From positions 1 to 47,715 of the forward strand of contig JAFABV010000076.1 in the NCBI GenBank assembly GCA_023425865.1: a stretch of DNA of 47,715 nt, written 5' to 3'. Of this stretch, positions 27,048 through 34,550 are shown piece by piece. How positions within the stretch are numbered: the stretch's first letter is position 1; each line of letters begins with the position of its first letter. A program made the translations under genes and the position numbers. Source of the stretch: Bacteroidota bacterium (GTDB lineage Bacteria; Bacteroidota; Bacteroidia; Bacteroidales; Bacteroidaceae). The notes under the pieces are model-generated. The model was not told the DNA's origin. It made no database searches and saw only the letters and a list, made by a program, of their open reading frames with translations.

Positions 27048-27196
27048 CTTGTGGTAGAAGTCCGTATTGAATCAAGATTATAAGATGGAATAATAATGCG
27101 CCATTTGCACATAAATGCTTATTTTGCAATCATTATACTGCTTTTCATGAATGAAGTTTGCCAAAGATACTGAATTTTATTATATTTGCAATTATT
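27048..27196. repeat. 149-bp direct repeat, copy 2 (promoter-bearing)
   Basis: Same orientation as copy 1 at 21526-21674, offset 5522 bp, about 9 substitutions and no indels. It carries an equally good promoter. Confidence 0.92.
27157..27188 (+). promoter_or_regulatory. Promoter of the McrB/LlaJI-type operon
   Basis: TTTG (27157-27160), a 20-bp spacer, TATATTTG (27181-27188). It leaves a leader of ~125 nt before the McrB-type ATG. Confidence 0.7.
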
Positions 27197-27322
27197 CTGC
27201 CCCATTCATGCAAAAGAGAATCATGTTACTGTGAGGAGGGAATTGAATTAGTAAGTATCTTTTGTTAACAAGAAACTTTGTAGTTGTAATAATTGATTTC
27301 ATCGTCATCATCTTCAAAAAAT

Positions 27323-28735
27323 ATGGATAGAGATAAACAAAAAGAACTATACAGAGAATTTCTATTGAAATGCACTCGTAATCCCAATAGCGCAAACAAT
27401 TATAGTGATTTCAAGAGAATAAATGAATGCATTCAAGAAATATATCCTGAAGAAAGAGATGTTTCAATATTAGATTTCGATAATGCTGACGAATTCAACC
27501 AGCTTGTTGAAAAGCTAAACAGCTTGCAAAAATATGTTGATTATAATAATATAGGAAAAAATCAATATTCCAATGCTGTAGCCTTTTATCAGTGTTTTCT
27601 AAATGCAAAGCACCTGTTCGCAAATATATATTCTGTAAATGAAGTCAAAACAAACACAGGACAGTCTCTCCAGCAAATCTTCTATGGTGGTCCCGGCACC
27701 GGGAAATCCAACACGATAAAATGTGAGGTTGACCAGAAGGACTTACCGAGGGTGCGTACAACGTTCCATCCTGATAGCGATTATTCAACCTTTGTGGGTG
27801 CATATAAGCCAACATCTGTGGAAGTACCCATGATGACTATGATAGGCACAACAGCTGTACCAGCCGAGAATCCAGACGGAACACCACGATGGGAGAAGAA
27901 AATTGTCTATGAGTTTGTGCCACAAGCATTCTTGAAAGCCTATACGGGAGCATGGAAAAATCAAGATGAGCCATTCTTCTTGATTATCGAAGAAATCAAC
28001 CGTGGTAACTGCGCCCAGATATTTGGCGACTTATTCCAACTGCTTGACAGAAATGATGAGACTGGGCTTTCCGACTATCCCATATCGCCAGACGAGGATA
28101 TCCAGAAGTTCTTGCTGACAGACAAGAAATATGGTTTTGCGGCATTGACTACGGAACAGAAAGCTGCAATACCGGAAGAAGTGCTGTCGGGCGAATTGAT
28201 GATTCTGCCCAAGAACTTGCATATCTGGGCGACCATGAATACAAGCGACCAATCGCTCTTTCCCATTGACTCTGCCTTCAAGCGTCGCTGGGACTGGCAG
28301 TATATGCCTATCTCTGACGGAAAGAAGGGATGGCAGATTGCAGCTAACGGCAAGCGTTATGACTGGTGGCAGTTCCTTCAGAAGATGAACGACAAGATTG
28401 GCTCTACCACCAATTCAGAAGACAAGAAATTGGGCTACTACTTCTGCAAGGCAAAGAATGGTGTCATTGATGCAGCAACCTTTGTGGGTAAGGTGGTGTT
28501 CTACATCTGGAACGATGTGTTCAAGGACTTTGCCGAAGAATGTGGTGACCTCTTCAAAGATGAAGAGGGCATTCTGTCGTTCAACAAGTTTTATACCGTT
28601 GGTATGGATGGTAAGGCAAAAGTCGTAGAAGAGAAAGTTGAGCTGTTCTTAAAGAACCTTGGCGTGGAACCTTTCATTGATGACGGGGAAGCCGACGATG
28701 AAGACGAAGGGAATGGCGTTGGAGATACATTATAA
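27323..28735 (+). CDS. McrB-type AAA+ GTPase subunit of a restriction system
   Basis: Motor subunit of McrBC/LlaJI-like restriction: forms a ring, hydrolyses GTP and moves DNA to the nuclease partner. Residues 1-~115 are a variable domain I cannot assign. The AAA+ core has Walker A GGPGTGKS (122-129), the family signature Walker B EEINRGN (223-229) and sensor region ATMNTSDQSLFPIDSAFKRRW. It ends in an acidic tail (DDGEADDEDEG). 470 aa from ATG 27323; the TTG ten codons upstream is less likely. The first ~330 bp are AT-rich and the AAA+ part more GC-balanced, hinting at a mosaic gene. The nuclease gene follows after a short relic. Confidence 0.9.
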   Translation: MDRDKQKELYREFLLKCTRNPNSANNYSDFKRINECIQEIYPEERDVSILDFDNADEFNQLVEKLNSLQKYVDYNNIGKNQYSNAVAFYQCFLNAKHLFANIYSVNEVKTNTGQSLQQIFYGGPGTGKSNTIKCEVDQKDLPRVRTTFHPDSDYSTFVGAYKPTSVEVPMMTMIGTTAVPAENPDGTPRWEKKIVYEFVPQAFLKAYTGAWKNQDEPFFLIIEEINRGNCAQIFGDLFQLLDRNDETGLSDYPISPDEDIQKFLLTDKKYGFAALTTEQKAAIPEEVLSGELMILPKNLHIWATMNTSDQSLFPIDSAFKRRWDWQYMPISDGKKGWQIAANGKRYDWWQFLQKMNDKIGSTTNSEDKKLGYYFCKAKNGVIDAATFVGKVVFYIWNDVFKDFAEECGDLFKDEEGILSFNKFYTVGMDGKAKVVEEKVELFLKNLGVEPFIDDGEADDEDEGNGVGDTL

Positions 28736-28767
28736 ATGGCGAAATATTCAAGCGAAGATGTGAGTGT

Positions 28768-28901
28768 GTGAGCGTGCACTTTGCCGATGAGACGTGTGGC
28801 TGAATCAACAGCAGTTGGCAGAAATATACAATAATGCTCAGCAGAACATCAGCCTGCATCAAAAAAGGATATACGCAGATGGTGAACTGGAAGAAGAATG
28901 A
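28768..28901 (+). pseudogene. RhuM-family gene fragment, frameshifted
   Basis: Translating 28768-28791 gives VSVHFADE, and after a one-base shift 28794-28898 gives VWLNQQQLAEIYNN ... ISLHQKRIYADGELEEE. Together these match the N-terminal HTH region of RhuM-family proteins (typically '...F.DETVWL.Q.QLAELF...I..HIK.IY..GEL.E'). It stops exactly where the nuclease ORF begins (its ATG is at 28898). It is a relic wedged between the McrB- and LlaJI-type genes. Confidence 0.7.
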
Positions 28902-31144
28902 GAATACTTATTGAAGAATATCAGTACGATGTAGCCAAGGTGAAGGACATTCTTCATGGCATTGATGCCTTGGAGAACGTTGAAGGACGGGTGTCCATAC
29001 ACTATGTGGGGTATTACTACAACACCCTGCTGAAAGACTGCGTGTTTATTCTTCCAAAGGTGCTTCTCAAAGATGTGGACGGCCAGGAGCTGGCATTCGG
29101 CAAATACAAACCAGAGGATATAGTCAGCCCAGACAAAAATAAGGAACTGGAGGTTCATGAGAAGGATTTTCTCTATAAGTTTGCTGTATGGATTTATCGT
29201 GCCATTGTCGTTTACAAGAACGACAGACGGAATGATACCGACATTGTGTATCACACAAAGATTGCACAGATAGGCAAAGGCAGTCGTAGGTTAAGCAATA
29301 CCTACCTTGACATTCTGCTCCAACTGCTGCAGTTCAACAAAGACAACCAGAGTTTCTTTTTCTTCATTGTTAAGAATCTGCATTCGGGTTACAACAAAAT
29401 CAACTGGACGCGAACCATCAGCCGTGAAACGGCTATAGTACAAGGTGAACAGCCCATCTATTTGAAGCCCGTCAACAAGAAAAGGCAGATAAACTTTGAC
29501 GAAGAGCTGCTTGTCATCTTCTTCTCCATTCTGAACTATATCGGAGATACCTATGGATTCCCAAAGGACATCAAGTGCCAGTTCCAGCTAATAAAAGGTG
29601 CACAGTTTAAGACTTATCTGAATGGATATGGCCGTACCCGACTGCGCCAGATAAAGTACAAGTATTTCTCCGACAAGGCTTTGGAGCTATGGAACCTGTG
29701 CTATGCTTTCTTTGATGAAGCCAGACAAGTATTTGTCAGCACAGAGAAGAAAGAATATCTGCTTGTAAAGAGTTTCTACATTGTCTTTGAAGCCATCATT
29801 GATGAACTGATTGGCGATAATCCTTTGCCTGATGGCATGGATAAGAAACAAGAAGACGGAAAAATCGTAGATCACCTTTATACTGCAAAGAGTCTTATAG
29901 AAAGTGAGGTAGGTCAGACATACTATATTGGCGACTCGAAGTATTATAAGATGGGACATCCGCTTGGTATAGAATCCATCTACAAGCAGTACACTTACGC
30001 CAGGAATGTTATCCAATGGAATCTCGATATTTTCAATCGGGGGGATGCCCCCCAGTCGGGTGTCCGACTTCGTGATGATGTGACTGAGGGCTATAATATC
30101 ATCCCCAACTTCTTCGTTTCTGCGAAGATGGATGAAGCTTTCGACTATGCTAACGATGGCATCGAGAAGACGGACAGGCTGCATAACAGACACCGCAAGG
30201 AACAATTCAAGAACCGTCTTTTTGACCGTGACACATTGTTGTTGTTCCACTATGATGTAAATTTCCTCTTTGTCCTCTCACTTTATGCCAGGAATAATGC
30301 CTCCCAAAAAGCCGACTGGAAACGTAAGGTACGCAAAAAGTTCCGTGAAGAAATTCAAGACTGGCTGCAAGAAGACTTCGATTTCTATGCGATGGCAGCA
30401 AAACCAGGAGTGGATGCACGTAAGTATTTCAAGAGCCATTTCCAAGAAGTATTGGGTAAAACTTACACACCATTTGCTGACAACAACATTTTCTCTCTAG
30501 CTCTTGACAAGCAAGATCCTGAGCACGACAACGAAACACTGCTCGCAGAGCTGCGCCACCACTTCTTTGTTGAGCCTTGCCCGCTGGGCAACGATCCTCA
30601 GCCTGCCATTCAATCAGTTGTGGCTAAGGCTGGATTGGCTGCCGTGCTGCCGGCAAGCGACCTCGTGTTGGTGGGCTGTCTGCGCGACAAAAGGCATCGT
30701 GAATGGGTGCAAGATAACGGAATATACAATATCCGACTTGCCATGGGTTCTGACAATGTTTCAGGTGCATTGAATCCGTCACCCGAACTAATGAACGTGT
30801 CACACCTGCTACTATACAAAGAAGATGCAAGGAGCGTTGACCACTATTTTGATGTCAGTTCTCCAATGGGAATGCCTGAAATATATGGTTTTGACAGGAT
30901 GAAAGAGCTTGACTATTCTTTCAACGTCAAGCGGCTTCCCGAAAGCTCGTATGAAAAAAGGCTGCTTGACAAATATGGAAAACGTGCCTACCTGATATAC
31001 CACTTCGATACACTGCCCATAGCGTTGTCTCAAGGTAAGGCGGTCAATTTGGAACGGCTGCTCAATGTCTATATTACTGAAGACCTGCCCATTGGAATGC
31101 CTTTCGTTATCTCATTTAGTGAATTGCTAAAATACATTGAATAG
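28898..31144 (+). CDS. LlaJI/McrC-type restriction endonuclease subunit
   Basis: Nuclease partner of the McrB-type GTPase. Family marks: SGYNKINWTRTI and PIYLKPVNKKRQINFDEELL near residues 165-210, then a PD-(D/E)XK core: Glu in YIVFEAIIDELIG (~300), Asp in KIVDHLYTA, and the catalytic Asp346-Ser-Lys348 of YYIGDSKYYK. A region of ~320 residues beyond the nuclease (from ~430) is unassigned and makes the protein long (748 aa) for the LlaJI family; it may read DNA. The start may be shifted by the RhuM relic that overlaps the ATG. vsr begins 4 bp after the stop. Confident as a nuclease of this group, less so on the exact family name. Confidence 0.78.
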   Translation: MRILIEEYQYDVAKVKDILHGIDALENVEGRVSIHYVGYYYNTLLKDCVFILPKVLLKDVDGQELAFGKYKPEDIVSPDKNKELEVHEKDFLYKFAVWIYRAIVVYKNDRRNDTDIVYHTKIAQIGKGSRRLSNTYLDILLQLLQFNKDNQSFFFFIVKNLHSGYNKINWTRTISRETAIVQGEQPIYLKPVNKKRQINFDEELLVIFFSILNYIGDTYGFPKDIKCQFQLIKGAQFKTYLNGYGRTRLRQIKYKYFSDKALELWNLCYAFFDEARQVFVSTEKKEYLLVKSFYIVFEAIIDELIGDNPLPDGMDKKQEDGKIVDHLYTAKSLIESEVGQTYYIGDSKYYKMGHPLGIESIYKQYTYARNVIQWNLDIFNRGDAPQSGVRLRDDVTEGYNIIPNFFVSAKMDEAFDYANDGIEKTDRLHNRHRKEQFKNRLFDRDTLLLFHYDVNFLFVLSLYARNNASQKADWKRKVRKKFREEIQDWLQEDFDFYAMAAKPGVDARKYFKSHFQEVLGKTYTPFADNNIFSLALDKQDPEHDNETLLAELRHHFFVEPCPLGNDPQPAIQSVVAKAGLAAVLPASDLVLVGCLRDKRHREWVQDNGIYNIRLAMGSDNVSGALNPSPELMNVSHLLLYKEDARSVDHYFDVSSPMGMPEIYGFDRMKELDYSFNVKRLPESSYEKRLLDKYGKRAYLIYHFDTLPIALSQGKAVNLERLLNVYITEDLPIGMPFVISFSELLKYIE

Positions 31145-31148
31145 TCTT

Positions 31149-31667
31149 ATGTCAGACATTCTCACCCCGCAACAACGTCATACAAACATGGCTGCCATTC
31201 ACGGCAAGGACACGAAGCCAGAATTGGTGGTGCGCCACTATTTGTGGGGACATGGCTTTCGCTATCGTCTAAACAATCCACGATTGCCAGGAAAGCCAGA
31301 CATCGTGATGAAGAAGTACAGGACGTGCATCTTTGTGAATGGATGTTTTTGGCATGGGCATGAGGGGTGCAAGTATTACACTGTTCCTAAAACTAATACG
31401 GAATTTTGGGTAAATAAAGTGCATCGAAACAAAATGCGCGATGTGAAAGTACAACAAAAGCTTGCCTTGATGGGGTGGCACACTATCACCATCTGGGAAT
31501 GTGAACTGAAGCCTGCCACGAGAGAAAAGACATTGGAATCGCTGGCTTATACGCTTAATAAAATATTTCTGCAAGATAGGACTGTCAAACGGTATAATGT
31601 ACCAGAAGAAGAGCAAATGATAGCTGCAGAAGGCACTCCTGCAACATATGGTAATAAGACAACTTGA
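31149..31667 (+). CDS. vsr: Very short patch repair endonuclease
   Basis: Nicks beside T:G mismatches left by deamination of 5-methylcytosine, the usual companion of C5 methyltransferases. From ATG 31149 the 172-aa protein aligns to E. coli Vsr with matching numbers: GKDTKPELVVR, catalytic Asp51 (LPGKPDIVM), His69, and zinc ligands around CFWHGH..C (Cys66, His71, Cys74), then NKMRD and ITIWECELKP with the late zinc Cys. It has a C-terminal extension of about 25 residues. Four bp separate it from the nuclease gene, so it belongs to that operon. It implies that an active 5mC methylase acts in this cell, presumably M1. Confidence 0.95.
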   Translation: MSDILTPQQRHTNMAAIHGKDTKPELVVRHYLWGHGFRYRLNNPRLPGKPDIVMKKYRTCIFVNGCFWHGHEGCKYYTVPKTNTEFWVNKVHRNKMRDVKVQQKLALMGWHTITIWECELKPATREKTLESLAYTLNKIFLQDRTVKRYNVPEEEQMIAAEGTPATYGNKTT

Positions 31668-32040
31668 AGATACGTTACAGGATAAATATACGTGAGTTTG
31701 GGATAAAACTTCTATTAACCTTCCATCGATGGTAAATGAAAGGCTGTTGTAACCTCAAGGGCAGACTATCGGAAAGCAGAAAATGTCAATCCTTGTATGC
31801 TATCATTTCGGCACGTACAGAAACTTATCATGAACCTACGCTCGGCTCTCACAGCATACTGCTGCATTGGCAATAAGTCAGGGGCACCGCCTGTACATGA
31901 GGAAAGGGCAGGCCGTTAGAACTGTTTGCATGCTGATTTGTCCATTACCCGCGTATAGTATGATTTTATCTTTCTCTCCTAATCATATATAAATAAGGAG
32001 GCCAAGGGCAAACCATTTGGGCGCGGGGGGCAAAGGTGTT
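31668..32040. other. Right border of the defence island, no gene seen
   Basis: AT-balanced sequence between vsr and a strong hairpin. Only short interrupted frames are open (for example MSILVCYHFGTYRNLS, stopped); I recognise nothing in them. Confidence 0.5.
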
Positions 32041-32087
32041 GGCCCACTATGCGCCTATCCGAGGGGAGGCGCCCGAGTGGCCCTTTT
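32041..32087 (+). terminator. Strong two-part hairpin with T-run, terminator-like
   Basis: Outer stem GGCC(C)ACT (32041-32048) with AGTGGCC (32076-32082), inner stem GCGCCT (32051-32056) with AGGCGC (32067-32072), then TTTT. It lies 374 bp after vsr and could end the island's transcript. Confidence 0.45.
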
Positions 32088-32119
32088 GTGGCGGATCAGT
32101 GGCTTTGTCAATCCTTATG

Positions 32120-32272
32120 TTAGAAGAAGATGCCGAATGCCAACGAATGGATTTTCGAGCTATAGGTCATGTCGAGCACGTTGCATGGGGAGTATTCGGC
32201 GTAGAAGTTGAGTAATGGTGAGGCAAAGGTGTCCATGAGGTCGACCTTGACAAACTGCTGGCGGGTAGCCCA
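32120..32272 (-). pseudogene. C-terminal remnant of an outer-membrane-type protein
   Basis: A minus-strand frame ending at 32120 reads ATRQQFVKVDLMDTFASPLL, then NFYAEYSPCNVLDMTYSSK and finally LAFGIFF, with alternating polar/hydrophobic residues and a terminal Phe. This is the look of a last beta-strand of an outer-membrane barrel. A stop lies just upstream and there is no start codon, so only about 50 codons survive. Family not identified. Confidence 0.35.
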
Positions 32273-32326
32273 TCTATATTAATAAGGAGGTATCGTCTTG
32301 TGAGCCAGAGAAAAAAGCGCTAAATA

Positions 32327-32358
32327 TTTGTGTATTTGAAAAATAAGCGTTAATTTTG
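32327..32358 (+). promoter_or_regulatory. Promoter of rpsU
   Basis: TTTG (32327-32330), 20-bp spacer, TAATTTTG (32351-32358); about 67 bp before the rpsU ATG. Confidence 0.7.
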
Positions 32359-32425
32359 CACCGCAATTTGTGGTACTACCACATTTTGTTATGTTTCATA
32401 ATAAAAAAATTAAAACCAAAACAAG

Positions 32426-32617
32426 ATGATTATTGTACCCGTAAAGGATGGTGAGAACATCGAGAGAGCTCTCAAGAAGTTCAAGAGAAAGTATGAGAAG
32501 ACTGGTGTTGTGAAGGAGCTTCGCGCTCGTCAGCAATATGACAAGCCCTCTGTACTGAAGCGTCTCAAGATGGAACACGCCATTTACGTACAGAAGCTGC
32601 GTCGCGAGGAAGAATAA
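32426..32617 (+). CDS. rpsU: Ribosomal protein bS21
   Basis: Small-subunit protein near the 3' end of 16S rRNA, implicated in initiation. 63 aa, basic, starting MIIVPVKDGENIERALKKFK, with KTGVVKELRARQQYDKPS and an RREEE tail. Typical Bacteroidota bS21. It has its own promoter and precedes the Xer gene by 91 bp. Confidence 0.95.
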   Translation: MIIVPVKDGENIERALKKFKRKYEKTGVVKELRARQQYDKPSVLKRLKMEHAIYVQKLRREEE

Positions 32618-32708
32618 AAAATCTTCCCGAAAATTTGGTAGTTTGAATTAATTTCCCTATATTCGTTGCCGAATACATCGTGTATCGAGATTGAAGCAAC
32701 GCTTGGAA

Positions 32709-33596
32709 ATGATAGAAGAATTTTTGAACTATCTGCAGTTTGAGCTTAATCGCTCGCCACTGACGATAAGCAGCTATTCGGAAGACCTTAAGGCCTTCGA
32801 ATTGTACTTCAAAAATTTAGAAAATCAGCTCACATGGGAGTCGGTAGATTCTGATGTCATCCGAGGGTGGATGGAGAGCATGATGGATAAAGGAAACAAT
32901 GCCTCGACTGTCAATAGAAGATTGTCTGCGTTGCGTTCCCTTTATCGTTTTGCACTAAGTCGTCACCTGGTAGAGGTTGATCCGGCGCGCCGTGTGGAAG
33001 GCCCAAAGAAAGAAAAGCCGCTGCCGCAGTTTCTCAAGGAAAGCGAGATGGACCAATTGCTGGATAATGACAGCTGGGGTTTGTCTTTTGCGGATGTACG
33101 CGCGAGAACCATTATCATGACGTTCTATGCGACCGGCATTCGCCTGGCAGAACTGGTAGGGCTTGATGAATGGCAGGTTGACCTTCAGGCGCTCTGTCTC
33201 AAGGTTACCGGCAAGGGCAACAAGCAACGCGTGATTCCCTTTGGGGAGGAGCTGCGCGATACTTTGTGCCAATATGTGACGGTGAGAAACCGGGAGGTGG
33301 GCAGGCCGGAAGACGGTGCCCTCTTTGTCACAGATAAAGGTGTGAGGATGTCGCGAGTTCAAGTGCGCAACGAGGTGCGCAAGCATCTGGCAGAGGTGTG
33401 TACGCTCAAAAAGCTCTCACCGCATGTGCTCAGGCACACCTTTGCGACTGCCATGCTCAATCACGGCGCGGGTATAGAAAGCGTAAGAAGGCTGCTCGGT
33501 CATGAGAGTGTCTCGACCACCGAGATTTACACGCACACCACCTTTGAGCAGCTCAAGCGAGTATATCACGATGCCCATCCCAGGGCTGGAGTCTAA
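32709..33596 (+). CDS. Xer-type tyrosine recombinase (XerC/XerD)
   Basis: Site-specific recombinase of the chromosome-dimer resolution family. The N-terminal SAM-like core-binding domain (IEEFLNYLQFELNRSPLTIS...) is followed by the catalytic domain with the Arg of ATGIRLAELVGL, HVLRHTFATAML (His and Arg), LLGHESVSTTEIYTH with the last His and the nucleophilic Tyr. 295 aa from ATG 32709; a TTG six codons upstream is possible. Placement between rpsU and the hibernation-factor gene argues for a housekeeping Xer rather than an integrase of the nearby island. XerC and XerD cannot be told apart by eye. Confidence 0.92.
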   Translation: MIEEFLNYLQFELNRSPLTISSYSEDLKAFELYFKNLENQLTWESVDSDVIRGWMESMMDKGNNASTVNRRLSALRSLYRFALSRHLVEVDPARRVEGPKKEKPLPQFLKESEMDQLLDNDSWGLSFADVRARTIIMTFYATGIRLAELVGLDEWQVDLQALCLKVTGKGNKQRVIPFGEELRDTLCQYVTVRNREVGRPEDGALFVTDKGVRMSRVQVRNEVRKHLAEVCTLKKLSPHVLRHTFATAMLNHGAGIESVRRLLGHESVSTTEIYTHTTFEQLKRVYHDAHPRAGV

Positions 33597-33618
33597 CCTT
33601 ATTAAATTGGAGGTTTCT

Positions 33619-33921
33619 ATGGAAATTAAGATTCAGTCGATTCACTTCGACGCTACCGAGAAGTTACTGGCGTTTATCGATAAGAAAGTCGCCAAGTTAG
33701 AAAAGACGTTTGAAGATATTCAGAAAGTAGAGGTGCAATTGAAGGTTGTGAAGCCCGCCACCGCATTAAATAAGGAAACCAGCCTGACGGTGGACGTGCC
33801 TGGCGGCAAACCGCTCTTCGTGGCTAAGACTTGCGACACCTTTGAGGAGGGCGTAGATAGCTGTGTAGACGCGATGCGGGTACAACTGGAGAAATTCAAG
33901 GAAAAAATAAGAAATCATTGA
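33619..33921 (+). CDS. hpf: Ribosome hibernation-promoting factor, short form
   Basis: HPF/YfiA (RaiA) family protein that binds the 30S decoding region in stationary phase. 100 aa: MEIKIQSIHFDATEKLLAFI, KVAKLEKTFEDIQKVEV, then the beta-alpha ending ...VDSCVDAMRVQLEKFKEKI. It lacks the C-terminal dimerisation domain of long HPF. ATG 33619 is preceded by a purine-rich GGAGG (33609-33613), unusually strong for a Bacteroidota gene. It lies 22 bp after the Xer gene and is probably co-transcribed with it. Confidence 0.92.
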   Translation: MEIKIQSIHFDATEKLLAFIDKKVAKLEKTFEDIQKVEVQLKVVKPATALNKETSLTVDVPGGKPLFVAKTCDTFEEGVDSCVDAMRVQLEKFKEKIRNH

Positions 33922-33938
33922 AAAATTTCCCCGAAAGA

Positions 33939-33970
33939 TTTGCGGGTATAAAATAAATGCAGTATCTTTG
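33939..33970 (+). promoter_or_regulatory. Promoter of the tRNA-tuf operon
   Basis: TTTG (33939-33942), 20-bp spacer, TATCTTTG (33963-33970), 54 bp before the first tRNA. Confidence 0.75.
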
Positions 33971-34023
33971 CAGCCGTTTTACAACGAGTCCATAATGATG
34001 TCGCTTGGCGGCTGCAAGGATTT

Positions 34024-34097
34024 GCCTCTTTAGCTCAGTTGGCCAGAGCACGTGATTTGTAATCTCGGGGTCGTTGGTTCGAATCCGACAAGAGGCT
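34024..34097 (+). tRNA. tRNA-Thr (anticodon TGT)
   Basis: Acceptor GCCTCTT pairs with AAGAGGC; D arm AGCTCAGTTGG, anticodon loop TTTGTAA, T arm GGTTCGAATCC. No encoded CCA. Confidence 0.95.
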
Positions 34098-34138
34098 CCC
34101 TCGCTGAGGATTTGGAGAAAACATTTATTGAGACATAG

Positions 34139-34221
34139 GGGTGGTTACCAGAGTGGCCAAATGGGGCAGACTGTAAATCTGCTGGCTCTTGCCTTCGGTG
34201 GTTCGAATCCATCACCACCCA
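34139..34221 (+). tRNA. tRNA-Tyr (anticodon GTA)
   Basis: Class II tRNA with a long variable arm; acceptor GGGTGGT pairs with ACCACCC; anticodon stem-loop CAGACTGTAAATCTG; T arm GGTTCGAATCC. No encoded CCA. Confidence 0.95.
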
Positions 34222-34306
34222 CTCGAAAAGGTGTTAGAAGAAAGTGCGCGATGTGGGGTCGCCTTGACGTAAACCGTTAGCACATCACCACCTATCACCT
34301 AACGAT

Positions 34307-34379
34307 GCGGAAATAGCTCAGTTGATAGAGCACTAGCCTTCCAAGCTGGGGGTCGCGGGTTTGAGCCCCGTTTTCCGCT
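34307..34379 (+). tRNA. tRNA-Gly (anticodon TCC)
   Basis: Acceptor GCGGAAA pairs with TTTCCGC; D arm AGCTCAGTTGATAGAGC; anticodon loop CTTCCAA. No encoded CCA. Confidence 0.95.
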
Positions 34380-34390
34380 CTGAGATTTAT

Positions 34391-34462
<72 letters not shown>

Positions 34463-34550
34463 CTCCTTCTTGGCCTGATAACAGGGGTGCAGAAGAAAAA
34501 CGAGAATCTTTCACTGAATATTTAATTTATTATAATAAAAAAGTAAAGCT

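Noticed and set aside
21526..27196. The 149-bp repeats as ends of an insertion sequence or transposon
   Set aside because: They are direct, carry promoters, show no terminal inverted repeats, and no transposase gene lies between them.
32017..32211. 64-codon plus-strand ORF after vsr
   Set aside because: Overlaps a strong hairpin and the antisense outer-membrane remnant; composition is not protein-like.
32709..33596. Xer gene as the integrase of the defence island
   Set aside because: It lies outside the island between rpsU and hpf in a housekeeping context, and no att-like repeats flank the island next to it.
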